From Symsagittifera roscoffensis (Eukaryota; Xenacoelomorpha; Acoela; Convolutidae), in the NCBI RefSeq assembly GCF_963678635.1, contig NC_087062.1:1614001-1678000 (forward strand): 64,000 bases of DNA, given 5' to 3'. Position numbers and translations under genes: made by a program. Under the pieces are notes generated by a model that saw nothing but the letters and a program-made list of their open reading frames with translations, did not search any database and had not been told where the DNA came from. The first letter of the stretch is position 1, and the number at the start of each line of letters is the position of its first letter. Shown here in pieces: positions 42,394-52,559 of the stretch.

Positions 42394-43080
42394 AAGGCAC
42401 TGCCAGAGTACATTTCTTAGGAACGTTGCCCAAAGAGGAGTGGGAAGTTCACCATAGAGACCACGAAAATAAGACGGGATACACTATGGACAGAGCAGTC
42501 TTCATGGAAGAGGTCTGGACAGTAGTTCAGAGCTACGGTACCCAGTCTATTTTGAAAATAGGTCTCAACAGACCATTGATGCGGAAATTCCTTGAGAAAC
42601 TCGACGAGTGTGAAGGGAGATTGAGCGAATTACCGATTGACTCGGCCACTGATGAAAAAGAGGCAAACTCTCCTATAAGATGACGCCGCAAGAAAACGAA
42701 AAAGAAGTAGTGTATCTGTCAAGAATATGAAAGCGAACGATGCGATCAAAAACGGTGATTGACAGGATTAATGAAAGGAAAATGAAGCTTGGCAGCAAAG
42801 TGACACTGAGGAAAGCGGGAAAAACAAAGGTGGATACCGAAATTTCGATAAAAGTTAACAACTCAGCCAAAAGAAAACGTGTCGAGAAGCCATGGACATG
42901 GGACAGGGTGATGATCGATTGACTGATCGGTAGGTTGACTGACGTAGCGATGGTGCCACCCATTCTTATGGCAGGATTAAAATCAGCCAGTTACAAAACC
43001 GAGAGGAGTGACCGCACTCTGACTGGAGCGACTTTAGAAATAGAGATACTAAGCCAATGTGGAGAGAGTACTCTTAAAGA
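42394..43080 (+). pseudogene. ORF2 basic segment, copy C
   Basis: Frames 42426-42683, 42740-42922 and 42935-43243. Here the protein reads through from the basic part into the long segment (LSQCGESTLKDFK), and through GRLSELPIDSATDE. This shows that the frames seen as separate in copy A belong to one reading frame. Confidence 0.65.
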
Positions 43081-45110
43081 TTTCAAACCGTCTCCCATGA
43101 ATCACGGAAAGGGAAGCGTAGTAGGACAGCTAGTCCCAGTGGAATATAACCGACTGACAGTGTCGGAAACTGTGTCGATTGATGAACCCGCCGTGTATAC
43201 ATGGAGATGTTGGAATACAGAAATTCGGCCAGAGGACACTTAATTGCTCTGGAAGACAAAAGTGCCATGGAAGGTTATTTGGAGACGATGATGCAAAGCA
43301 CCATCCTAAAGCAGAAGGCATATGGAACAATCGAGCAGTACGTGAGCCCACCATGGAGGGCAGTAGTGTTACCATACTTGGATGAAGAAATGAGAACTAC
43401 GTCGAAGATGTTAAAACTGAGGTTCGCTTGGTGCATGACTGGACTGACACGCGGGGAATATGACTCGGAAGAAAGAAAAAGATCGAAAGAGAAAAGGTGT
43501 TCTTAATGACGAGTATGAGAGATCCGATAACACAAGAAGAAGCAGCAGTAGCGTGCGCGAAGCGGAGAGACGCTCTCTGTTTCATTCGATTCATGATAGA
43601 ACAAATATCAGTGCCAGCCTTGAACACTTGTGTCAAAATGCTAAGAGAAGGTGATGAGCGAGCGAAAGCCCTGCTCTTAAAAGCGCTTTTGGACATCCAT
43701 CAGAGTAAGCCGATGCGAGTGAACATGAAGGAGCCTGTGGAACCGGAACCGATGAAAAAGATCGACGAACTAAGGACATTCTTTAACAAGGAGATGATGC
43801 TCACAAAGGAATCTATGGGAGCACTGCCGAAGTCCATTGAATACTGTGGACCGATCAGGAAGAAGTCATACAGTTACGTATCCGGAATTACAGGATTGGC
43901 GTGCAACCCTTTCGTAAATGAAGACAAACGCGGTTGCTTCTTTGATTACGAGCAAGCAGTGCTGCGAAGATTCTGGACGTCAAGAATTGCAACGATAAGA
44001 AGCGCTGCTAATTAGCAGACTAAGCTGGGACTAGCCTTGGAGGAAAAAGTGACTGCACCTTCAGTGCCAAAATCTGGCAACGGAGTAAAGTTTGGATGGG
44101 GATTCTCGGACGAATTGCTAAGAACGAGTCTGATGGTGGTGTGGGAACTAATGAAACCATCATGGTGTCCGAGTCCTAACGCTGATTTGATATTGCGTGC
44201 GACACAGGACTTGCAGAGGGAACTGAACTCAGACTGTAATTTGCGTGACCTTGGACATCATCTATAATTTGATGACGACAGCCTCTAGGAGCAACGGAGA
44301 AGACAAAGTACGGTTGCCTGGCTGGGGACCAGAGGACTGGGTCAAACCTGGTAGCTGTCTGGCAGAAGTCTGTGGACTGGAAGGTCACATCTGTGGAGGT
44401 CGGGATTGCTTAAAGACCCTGATGAAACAACACAAGCAGTTGACGATATTGTTTGGGAACATTGTGATGAAGGCAAAAACGGAAACAGAATTGATTGCAG
44501 ATTGCCATGGAGGAACCGAGGTGAATCTAGTGACTGCACTGGGATTCTAAAGCATGTTTGGTTCTTTAGAGTCACTTTTGAATCTAGAACAAAAGCGTAG
44601 ACCATCAGTGTAGAAATTTTTCCGGGAGTTTTGCAAACCGAGCAACAGTATATTGGAAAATGGAGACAAGCGATCGAGGCGGAAATGAACATCCGACATA
44701 GTGAAACCTATCGTAGACCGATGGGAGCGAGATATTTAGTGGGATCAACTTTAGCTCCAAGGTGCAAGAGCAGATACCGAGTGCATTTTGTAGCGGCGGA
44801 TGTGAAAAGTACGAGAACGATCTTGGGTCAAGTTTTTTTCAGTAACAAAATGCGTAAGACTAGCGAGAATGTCAAAAAAATCTTACGAGTTACAATGCGA
44901 ATTAGAATTGATACTGGGAAAGAAATTCATTGGATACGTCAGTGGGAACTTCAGTGACTTTGAAAGACAGAAGCAGAAAGGATTAACAGTCACGGATTAC
45001 AATGCAGTAGATGAGAATTATGAAGTCCGCCTAATGATGATGGAAGTGGAACCACTACTGGAAGCTGGAAGCTTCGGGAAAGCGTAATTGGAGAAGCATC
45101 ATGTCGACGC
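43081..45110 (+). pseudogene. ORF2 long segment, copy C
   Basis: Frames 43201-43506, 43497-44015, 44037-44267, 44245-44550, 44631-44957 and 44869-45087. It is homologous along its whole length to the 748-residue frame of copy A. The MMEVKP word there reads MMEVEP here, so the candidate (D/E)XK Lys is lost in this copy. Confidence 0.7.
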
Positions 45111-45139
45111 ATGATGAGTTCCCCTGCCATTGCCTGATA

Positions 45140-45662
45140 CAAATATGGTGATAGTAGAAGTTATGATTGCGATACGATGGCTGGAAGCTCATGTAAGAGA
45201 GAACATTAGACAAGAGACGCCGACAAAAGATTAATTGCAGGAATTGGATTGTCGAAAAGATTTAGATCTTTTTGAGACAACGTGCAAAATTTTGAACATT
45301 CCGAGGGAAGTGAAAAAGATACGGCCAGAAGACGACTGATGCAATGGTTTACAGCCAACATGACTGCTTGGTTGTACGAAATTGCCAAGAAGCATATTTC
45401 GAAGCACAGCAGAGTGTACAGTGCGTATCAGCTGGACATTGGAGGAGGAACTTTCAAGCGAGCTTTCATAACTCATCCGAATGCAGTAACCACTGCAGTG
45501 AAGAGAACTTCTAGGACAAGTGAATGTGACGGAAGGGTGAAAGAAATGATGTTGAAGGGAGACTTGGAGATAAACGACGATCAAAGAAGGAAACAAAGAA
45601 GCAACGAAAAAGAAGATGTTAAAACTCAGAATTGTCTGGTGTGTGACAAAAACTCAAATTGA
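45140..45662 (+). pseudogene. ORF2 C-terminal segment, copy C
   Basis: Frame 45282-45662, with the preceding MVIVEVMIAIRWLEAHV word in another phase at about 45148. The last about 20 residues are read from former 3' untranslated sequence, because a deletion removed the true C-terminus. Confidence 0.6.
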
Positions 45663-46945
45663 AACTGAAGAGAAAACATTGAGTAGAGTTTTGAAGGTTA
45701 AAGAATTTGTTGCATTTATAAATTTGCATTACGATTTTAGTTAGTGGCTTTAAAGACACTCATTATTTATTTAGAAAGGCTTGAGTGGAGATTATATTAA
45801 CGCATTCCAGCCTGCATGGTTGTTTTTATTTAACTAAGATGACTGATCACTTTGAGGTGACATGAAAGGCTTGGGTAATCTCTTGAAGAGGGAGATTATT
45901 TCAAGGTTCCTTGTAACCACCGAGATCTTTAATTTTATTATTGAGGACCAATAAGAACTAAATTTCCGAAGGGAAGAAGGACAGTAGGATAATTTTAGTT
46001 TCTTGGTTGGCAGGACTGTCTTGCGTCCCAACACTTTTTAAACCTAGGAGAAAAAGTTTTAAATCGGAACATAGACGTTAGAAGTCGGAAAGAATCTTTT
46101 ATTTTAAGTCCTATCCTCGAAAGTGCAGATTAGTGAAAGAATTTGGAAGGCTATAAAAGTGTATCATGATGCCAGTTTTATTCTTCAGAGAGTCGATATG
46201 ACGTGGATAAGAGTGATTTCATGCATTTTGTAAATTCTGTTCCATGGCACTGTACCATTTTGATGAAGACTACGGGACTCAATGAGGACATTGACCGGGC
46301 TGTCCGGGGAGTATGTGACGTTCGACCAGAATGGTCAAAATGCAATTTCGCATTCGAATTTTTATTGGAACATCTAACTGGGAAGATTGATGGTTTTGAT
46401 GAATTAGTGACGTTAATTGAATAATCAGACAAGTCGGGAAGGGTTAGTTTTGTCTGACAAGCCAATTTTTAAAATTTAGATTTGGACGTGAACGACACGT
46501 ACCCTTTTATCATTTGGCACACACTAAAACTGCGAAAACAGAACAACAGTAGTCTCAGTGACAACAAAAACGAAAAAACGGCAAAAGATTGAAATTGTGG
46601 TTAGAAATTGTCAGAAACCACTTCAAGTTGTAACGATTGTGCCGCTTCAATTGTTATAGAGCAGTTCACAAGAACCAGGAAGGGTGTTGGGACGACGTGT
46701 CCAGCCTTCTGAGAAGAAATAATAGTGTTATTTCTCCGGATTCCAGGATCCGGAAGGGTCTCGGGATTGGAACTTGAACTGTTTTATACAAACTTTTAGC
46801 TTCCCGGAATGTCTTCAGTTGAATTTAATTAATACCAAATTCAGTTTCAGATAATGAGAAGCTATGAGTTGGGGGAAAAGGGTTGATCAATTTTCAATGG
46901 AGATGATGAATTTTATCTACTGAACAAAAACAATAGTAATATACT
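45663..46945 (+). repeat. 3' terminus (LTR-like) of copy C, truncated
   Basis: Reverse complement of about 3400-2030 of copy A, with divergence. It contains the counterparts of both inverted repeats (about 46739-46755; 46631-46656, with one G-T pair). It stops at AATAGTAATATAC (about 46945), so about 300 terminal bases are missing where the RLE-type LINE begins. Confidence 0.7.
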
Positions 46946-47117
46946 ATATAAATTTTTTTTTTCATTTTAAAACACCGTCTCAATATCCATATTACAAATT
47001 TATATTACAAATTTATAACAACGTCTAATGAAATTAACGTGGAGAAAACTCCTGGGAGCAGCGGGGCAGATGAGAATGTATCAATCATCGGTGGTGGTTC
47101 AGTTCATTGACAAGAAG

Positions 47118-48410
47118 CTAGTCCGGGTCGCTTTTGAACGTCTCAATAATAGCTGCAGCATTTCCCATTTGCACTGCTACTCCCAAACGTTGTCTTAGAT
47201 ATTCAGTTGCTCTCTTCTCTCGTGTGGCAAGAAATATCCGTCTACCCAAGTCATTAACAAGTCGAGGGTGTTAGGGCCGAGTCCACCTAATGTCTCTACT
47301 GCAACTGGCTGGAAGAAGTGTGCCTGTGATATGGCTGAGTATTTACTGACGTTTCGAGACTCGGCAAGTTCAGTGACACAGGGACCAGGAGTTGCTGCTT
47401 GGGTGGAATTTGAGGCGGCTAGGTGATGCACGCAGGTGAAATCCCAAGCCATGGGGCGACCTAAGCGCCAGGGCATCAGGGTAACGCCGTCTGGCCTTTT
47501 GTTGTCTTCTCTGAACATATCTGCTGGTTCCAATTCTGCTGGAATATGAGCACTCTGCAGGGCTTTGTGGATAATCTCGTTGCCGAGGTGGTGCCTAGCA
47601 TGGCGACTCCGACTGCGAAGACAGACAAACGCGTGTGACCCGTCCGCTTCAACCTTGGCGCCACACCATCAGGTGTTTGGGGAGCAAATTGATGCATCTA
47701 GTCTGAAGCTAACAGCAACTCTCAGCTGCTCGTCTGACATATGCAAACCTAGGATTCTCGAGGGCATAGCGTTGAGCCAGTCGCTTGCTCTTGTACAGGC
47801 AGCTCCATGTAATCTGGCGGCGTCATTGGCTGTGGCTTCCTGGAGAAACTGGCTAACTTGCTTTTCCGGGTTTTTGTCGTATATTTCGCGCTGTTTAAGA
47901 GATCGCGGGGAGCTCCATCTGCTGTAAAAGCATCAAAGCTAGTAAGGGCGTCCGTTATTATGTTAGTTTGTGAAAAAGCATAGACCTGCTGTGCTAGATC
48001 TTCGACTGAAAGGAAAGACGAGAGGTACGAAACGACAGCCAGTTTAGTAGGAGGTAAGATACCAAGGCCTCCAAAACGGACTGGTAGTGAAGCTTGCTGT
48101 CACATAGCAACATCTATCTTGATGTTTATGATAATTTCCAGAACAGTGATAATTGTGTTCTCAAGCGTGAGAAGGAGGTCAGTTCTCCGATAGACTTCTG
48201 ATGTTCGAAAGAAGTACATCAGCTTAGGAATGAGAAAACACTGGCTTTCAGCTTCTGGTTGAAAAAAATTTCATTCGAGATCGGTCCCAAGGCAGAGCCA
48301 AGAAGCTCAATTTCAGAGTCCTGCACAGTCTTGATCCTGGGGCACAGAAGCTTGATCTCGTTGGTAACCTTCGTGCGAAACTCATGATTAGAACTGAAGA
48401 AAACTATTTC
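47118..48410 (-). pseudogene. C-terminal restriction-like endonuclease part of the LINE
   Basis: Frames 47476-47697 and 47195-47533 (shifted) show a His-rich finger-like stretch and KRPDGVTLMPWRLGRP followed by MAWDFTC. That is the RPD...WD pattern of the PD-(D/E)XK nuclease found at the C-terminus of early-branching LINEs. HFFQPVAVETLGGLGPN and VAVQMGNAA follow, up to the stop at 47118. The section 47700-48218 is broken. Confidence 0.7.
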
Positions 48411-49130
48411 ACACTTTCCATCGTTCAAGGACAAGCCGATTTTTTTCGATCTCAGCCATGACGAGGCGAAGATCTCCAATGACAATCTTCCAGTCGTCGC
48501 CTTTATTGATGTCGTCAATGTAGGCAATTTTCAATCTGGCCTTCAATCTGACAATAAAACTGTGGATGGACAGACAGAAAAGGAAAACCGCTAGAGGGTC
48601 TCCTTGTTGGAACCCTTCCTCAGAGACAATGAACCCTTCGCCCAAAGACAAGAAGCTTCCCTGTTCGTACCAAAGTCTGTAGAACGGAAAAAGTTCCGGC
48701 ATTTCTTCTGCAAGGAGTTCAGCGACATAGTCTGTTCTAACGGTGTTGAACGCTTTGCTGGAGTCCAGTTTTAGCAGAACATCGTTCTTGTTAGCGCTTT
48801 TGATGAACGCCTGAACAGCATGGACCGCAGCTTCCGCTCCTCCCCGGGTGCCGAACCCAACTTGAAGGGGAGCGAAGTAGGATTTGAACTTCGAACTGGC
48901 AATACTGGCATTACGTTTGCCAGCAACTCGGCGCAGTGTGTCTCCCACAGCAATAGGGCGCAGGCCTCCGTTAGGTTTGTTGAAAGCGCTCAAATTGGCG
49001 CCAGCAATTAAGGGTTTTATTCTGTTTGGAACTTTTCCGGAAAGGAGAAGGTTAACAAACTGACTAAGCGCTGATTTCAGGTTCGAGGCGTCTTGACCAA
49101 GTTTATCACTTAGACAGTCCAGTCCTTCAC
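48219..49130 (-). pseudogene. Reverse transcriptase of the RLE-type LINE
   Basis: Frame 48409-48993: NKPNGGLRPIAVGDTLRRV (N-terminal motif), LLKLDSSKAFNTV (first Asp), EEGFQQGDPLAVFLFCLS and IAYIDDIN (YIDD, about 48508-48519). The thumb continues in frame 48219-48527 (LNDGKCEIVFFSS, DSEIELLGSALG). Upstream residues (FVNLLLSGKVPNRIKPL) are readable to about 49070 in another phase. Confidence 0.85.
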
Positions 49131-49696
49131 ATGTTGAGGTGTAACAATCGCCCGGAAGTGCATATCGATGGAAAATAAAGCTAGGTTCTAAGACGACTGG
49201 CCAGCGTCTAAACAGAGCTCTACATGCTTTTCACCGTCTCTACCAAAGCCAGTTCTTTTGGTGGTATTTTCAACATCGGGTCAACAAAAACGTTACTGTT
49301 CTCCGGCTTCGACCAGAACGCTCCAATTAACTTAATTACAGGCAAAATTAGTGAGCTCAGGGCTGGGTCTCAGTATCCCCAGACCACGAGGTCACTCTTA
49401 AAAACAGGGCTACTACTAATGATATTAAGATTGTTTTTGTTCAGTAGATAAAAATCATCATCTCCATCGAAGATGGATCAACCCTTTCCCCTAACACCTA
49501 GCTTCTTATCGTCGTAAAATGAATTCAGTTGTTAAATAAATTCAATTCAACACATAACTGGGAAGCTAAGAGTTTATATAAAACAGTTTCAGTTCAAATC
49601 ACGAGACCCCTCCGGATTCCTGAATCCGGGGAAATAACGCCCTTATCTTCCTTCCGGAAGGCTGTTTTCCACCCTTCACCGTTGTTTTGAACGGCC

Positions 49697-49728
49697 TTGC
49701 AACGATTGTAGCGACACAATCGTTGCAA
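49697..49728. repeat. 13-bp hairpin in the LTR, copy B unit 1
   Basis: TTGCAACGATTGT, loop AGCGAC, ACAATCGTTGCAA; identical to 2304-2335. Confidence 0.75.
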
Positions 49729-50672
49729 CTCAGAACGGTCTCTGCTAACTCTGCTATTTGTTGTTGTTTTTCTATCACATTTCTCGTACTTATCACTATC
49801 GCAACTATTGTTGTTCTGATTTGATTCTGGATTTTTTCCAAAATGGCCGATTTTTTTGACGTTTCTCAGAATTATGACGTCATCGTTCGAAATTTTAAAA
49901 ATGCAAAAAACCAGAAAATTGTAGCCTTCACAGTTTGACTAATCGTCTCAATAACGTCACTAATCTCTCCAAACTCTCAATTCGGAAGGTTAGCTGCTAA
50001 CTATTCGAAATCGCCGAATCTGCATTTAGTTCATTCTGGTCGAATGTCACAAACTTACCGGACAGCCCTGGTCAATGTCCCCACTGAATCTCGCAATGCT
50101 CGTAAAATTGGTACAGTGTCATCGGAACTATCAAAATGCACGAAATTACTTTTATCCGCGTCATATCGACTCACTGCAGAATATAAATGGCATCATACTA
50201 CACTTTTGTAGCCTTCCAAATTCTTTCAGTAATCTGCACTTTCGAGGATATGACTTAAGATAAAACATTTTTTCTGACTTCCAATGTCAATGCCCTGATT
50301 TAAAACTTTTCTCCTGGGTTTTAAAAGGTGTTAGTTTGCAGGACAATCCTGCCAACCAACAAGCTAAAATTATCCTACTATGCTTCTTCCCTCCGGAAAT
50401 TTTAGTTGTTATTGTTTTTGTTCAGTAGATAAAAATCATCATCTCCATCGAAGATGGATCAACCCTTTCCCCCAACTCCTAGCTTCTCTTCCTCGTAAAA
50501 TCAATTCAGATGTTAGTTAAATTCAATTCAGGACATAATCGGGAAGCTAAAAGTTTGTAAAAAACAGTTCCAGTCCCGAGACCCCTCCGGATTCTTGAAT
50601 CCGGGGAAATAAGAAACTTTTTTTCCTTCCGGAAGGCTGTCTTCTACCCTTCACCGTTGCTTGCAACGGCCG

Positions 50673-50702
50673 TGCAACTATTGTAACGGCACAATAGTTG
50701 CA
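50673..50702. repeat. 12-bp hairpin in the LTR, copy B unit 2
   Basis: TGCAACTATTGT, loop AACGGC, ACAATAGTTGCA. A G-C pair of the other copies is replaced by a T-A pair, with both partners changed. Confidence 0.75.
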
Positions 50703-51560
50703 ACTCGGAGCGGTCTCTGCTACTTCTGCTTTTCTCCGATTCTGATTCTCAATTTTCTAGTTGTTGTCGTCGTCGCAACTATCGTTGCTGTGTTTTTATT
50801 CAGGTTTTTCTCCAAAATGGCCGTTTTTGACGTTTCTCAGAATTATTACGTCATCGTTACGAATTCTTAAAAATTAGGAATTTCCGAATCCTTCAGCCTT
50901 CACGATTTGTCTAATTGTCTGAATATCGCTCTTAATCCTTCAAAACCGCCAATTCGGAAGGTTTGCTGCTAAAACTCAAAGCTGCATTTTCGTCCATTCT
51001 GGTCGAATGTCACATACTCCCCGGACAGCCCGGTCAATGTCCCTATTGAATCTTGCAATATTCGTAAAAATGGTACAGTGTGATCGAACAAAAATTACAA
51101 AATGCACGAAATTACTTTTATCCGCGTCATATCGACTCACTGCAGAATATAAATGGCATCATACTACATTGCTATAGCCTTCTAAATTTATTCACTAATC
51201 TGCACTTTGAGGATATGACTTAAGATAAAACATTTTTCTGGCTTCCAACGTCATTGCTTTGATTTAAAACTTTTTCTCCTAGGTTTTAAAAGGTGTTAGT
51301 TTGCAGGACAGTCCTGCCGACCAACAAGCTAAAATTATCCTACTATGCTTCTTCCCTTCCGAAATTTTAGTTGTTATTGTCCTGAATTTTAAAATTAAGG
51401 AACTCTGTGGTTAGAAAGAACAATGAAACAATCTCCCTCTTCAAGAGATTACCCAAGCCTTTCATGTCACCACAAAGTGATCAGTTCTCCTAGTTGATTA
51501 AAAACAGTCATGCAGGCTGGAATATTTAAATATACTCTTTGCTCAAGCCTTTCTAAATAA

Positions 51561-52559
51561 TTAGTAAATATGTTTGAACTCTGAATTCGCTACTATCATA
51601 ATATTGGCCTTCCTCATTTCTGCTTTGTCGTACGCGGCGAAGATGGTCTCATCTTTCTTTATCGCTTTCAATTCACCGTATCTTTGGGCATCACCTTCCT
51701 GATTCACTTGCTTCGGGTATGCTCTTTCTTTCACATGACCTGGGGGTGTGTTCAACTGCCTGAACATCTTCACATGTTGTCCAATCGGCGCCCTTGTTAT
51801 CAGAAATCTTCCAGGTCTTTCTTCTAGATTCCCCTCATCGTGATTCAGTTTTACATCTTGTAACGATCGGGCGTTCACTGGTCCCATTGTGCTATTAGAG
51901 GGCAGTCCCTCTAGGTCAGCAAACCTCAAGGCAGTTGTAGAGCTGAAGTTTACGCCAGCCGCTATCAACCAGTCCACTCCTGTTATCGAGTACAATCCGC
52001 TGACCAATAACCTTGCTCGGTTGAGCATCCTCATGGCATCCGCTGCGAAGCTCACCGTCTGAAGATACAGTTTCATCAGGTCATCCTTGTATATGTGCCA
52101 TGGAAAAGGTATTGGCCTCGACCACATTAGAGAGCTCCTGTTAGGGCGTCTTTCCTCTCGACTGGTCCTTGTCGTCTCCGACCTCGTGTCCGATCTAGAG
52201 GTGCTGGCTGTCTCCTTCATCGGGTTGACAAGCCCTAGTTTTCTCCTAGGATTAATGGTCCTCCTCATTGGCGCTTCTCCCAACCGATCTTGAACGTCTG
52301 TTCTCTGACCTGGTTCGCTAGAGCTCTGCTGTCTATAGTTCGTCACGGCCGGGACCGTCCCCAAGTGTGTTTCTAGGCTAGGAGGCACAAAGGTGGTAAT
52401 CACAGGTTCGTTCAATGCTCCCTCCTCCTTTAGCACTCCTGTGTCAAAGAGTTCTACTTCCAACTCATCCAATCGCTCTTGGAAGACTCTGTTCAACCAA
52501 GCCTCTCCTTCTATTTTATCGAAGTGGATGCCGTCCGTAGTCAGCCTGGCCTGATCCAT
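51561..52559 (-). pseudogene. ORF2 segment after SGNH, with block V, copy B
   Basis: 332 residues. Residues 1-14 contain the SGNH block V (DGIHF, His codon 52524-52526), so this frame completes the domain started in 52516-54228. A Ser/Arg-rich link then leads to the PWHIYKDDLMKLYLQT module and the GRFLITRAPIGQHVKM part. It ends KHIY at the deletion junction with the 3' terminus (about 51566-51585). The two frames overlap by 44 bases in different phases because of a small deletion near 52565. Confidence 0.7.

Larger units (their letters stand above)
30132..46945 (+). mobile_element. Copy C: giant Ty3/gypsy-like element, plus strand, no gag
   Basis: Starts abruptly in the connector before protease (30132, matching about 21553 of copy A) and runs through PR, RT, RNase H, integrase, macro-like remnants, the gap, all of ORF2 and the 3' terminus. 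It is the most decayed copy: ORF2 alone falls into more than fifteen frames. It lacks leader and gag, and its 3' terminus is cut at 46945 by the RLE-type LINE. It is useful because it is undisturbed by the duplication of copy A and shows that the ORF2 segments are collinear. Confidence 0.85.
46946..49138 (-). mobile_element. RLE-type non-LTR retrotransposon, 5'-truncated
   Basis: Oriented to the left. The T-rich stretch at about 46951-46963 is the poly(A)-like 3' tail. The coding sequence runs from about 49130 to the stop at 47118-47120, with RT first and a C-terminal restriction-like endonuclease. This order is typical of the R2/NeSL/Hero-like group; the exact clade is not determined. The 5' end is cut inside the N-terminal RT region and abuts the TGTAAC end of copy B. 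It lies between the facing 3' ends of copies C and B. Confidence 0.8.
49139..51570 (-). repeat. 3' LTR-like terminus of copy B with internal duplication
   Basis: Begins TGTAACAATCGCCCGG at 49139. Unit 1 runs to about 50408; unit 2 (about 50409-51570) starts again at the TTTTTGTTCAGTAGATAAAAATC word (first seen at about 49433). The duplicated part includes both inverted repeats and the ATGTCACATAC...TGCACTTT region. Unit 2 continues to the CAAGCCTTTCTAAATAA word that lies just outside ORF2 in copy A. Confidence 0.75.

Noticed and set aside
37150-45662. ORF2 as an env gene
   Set aside because: I found no signal peptide, no furin-like site followed by a fusion peptide, and no C-terminal membrane segment; long parts are helical, charged or disordered. 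Position after pol alone is not evidence.
47565-47927. Plus-strand frame of 120 residues in the LINE
   Set aside because: It is the complement of the coding region for the restriction-like endonuclease, whose RPD and WD words are on the minus strand.
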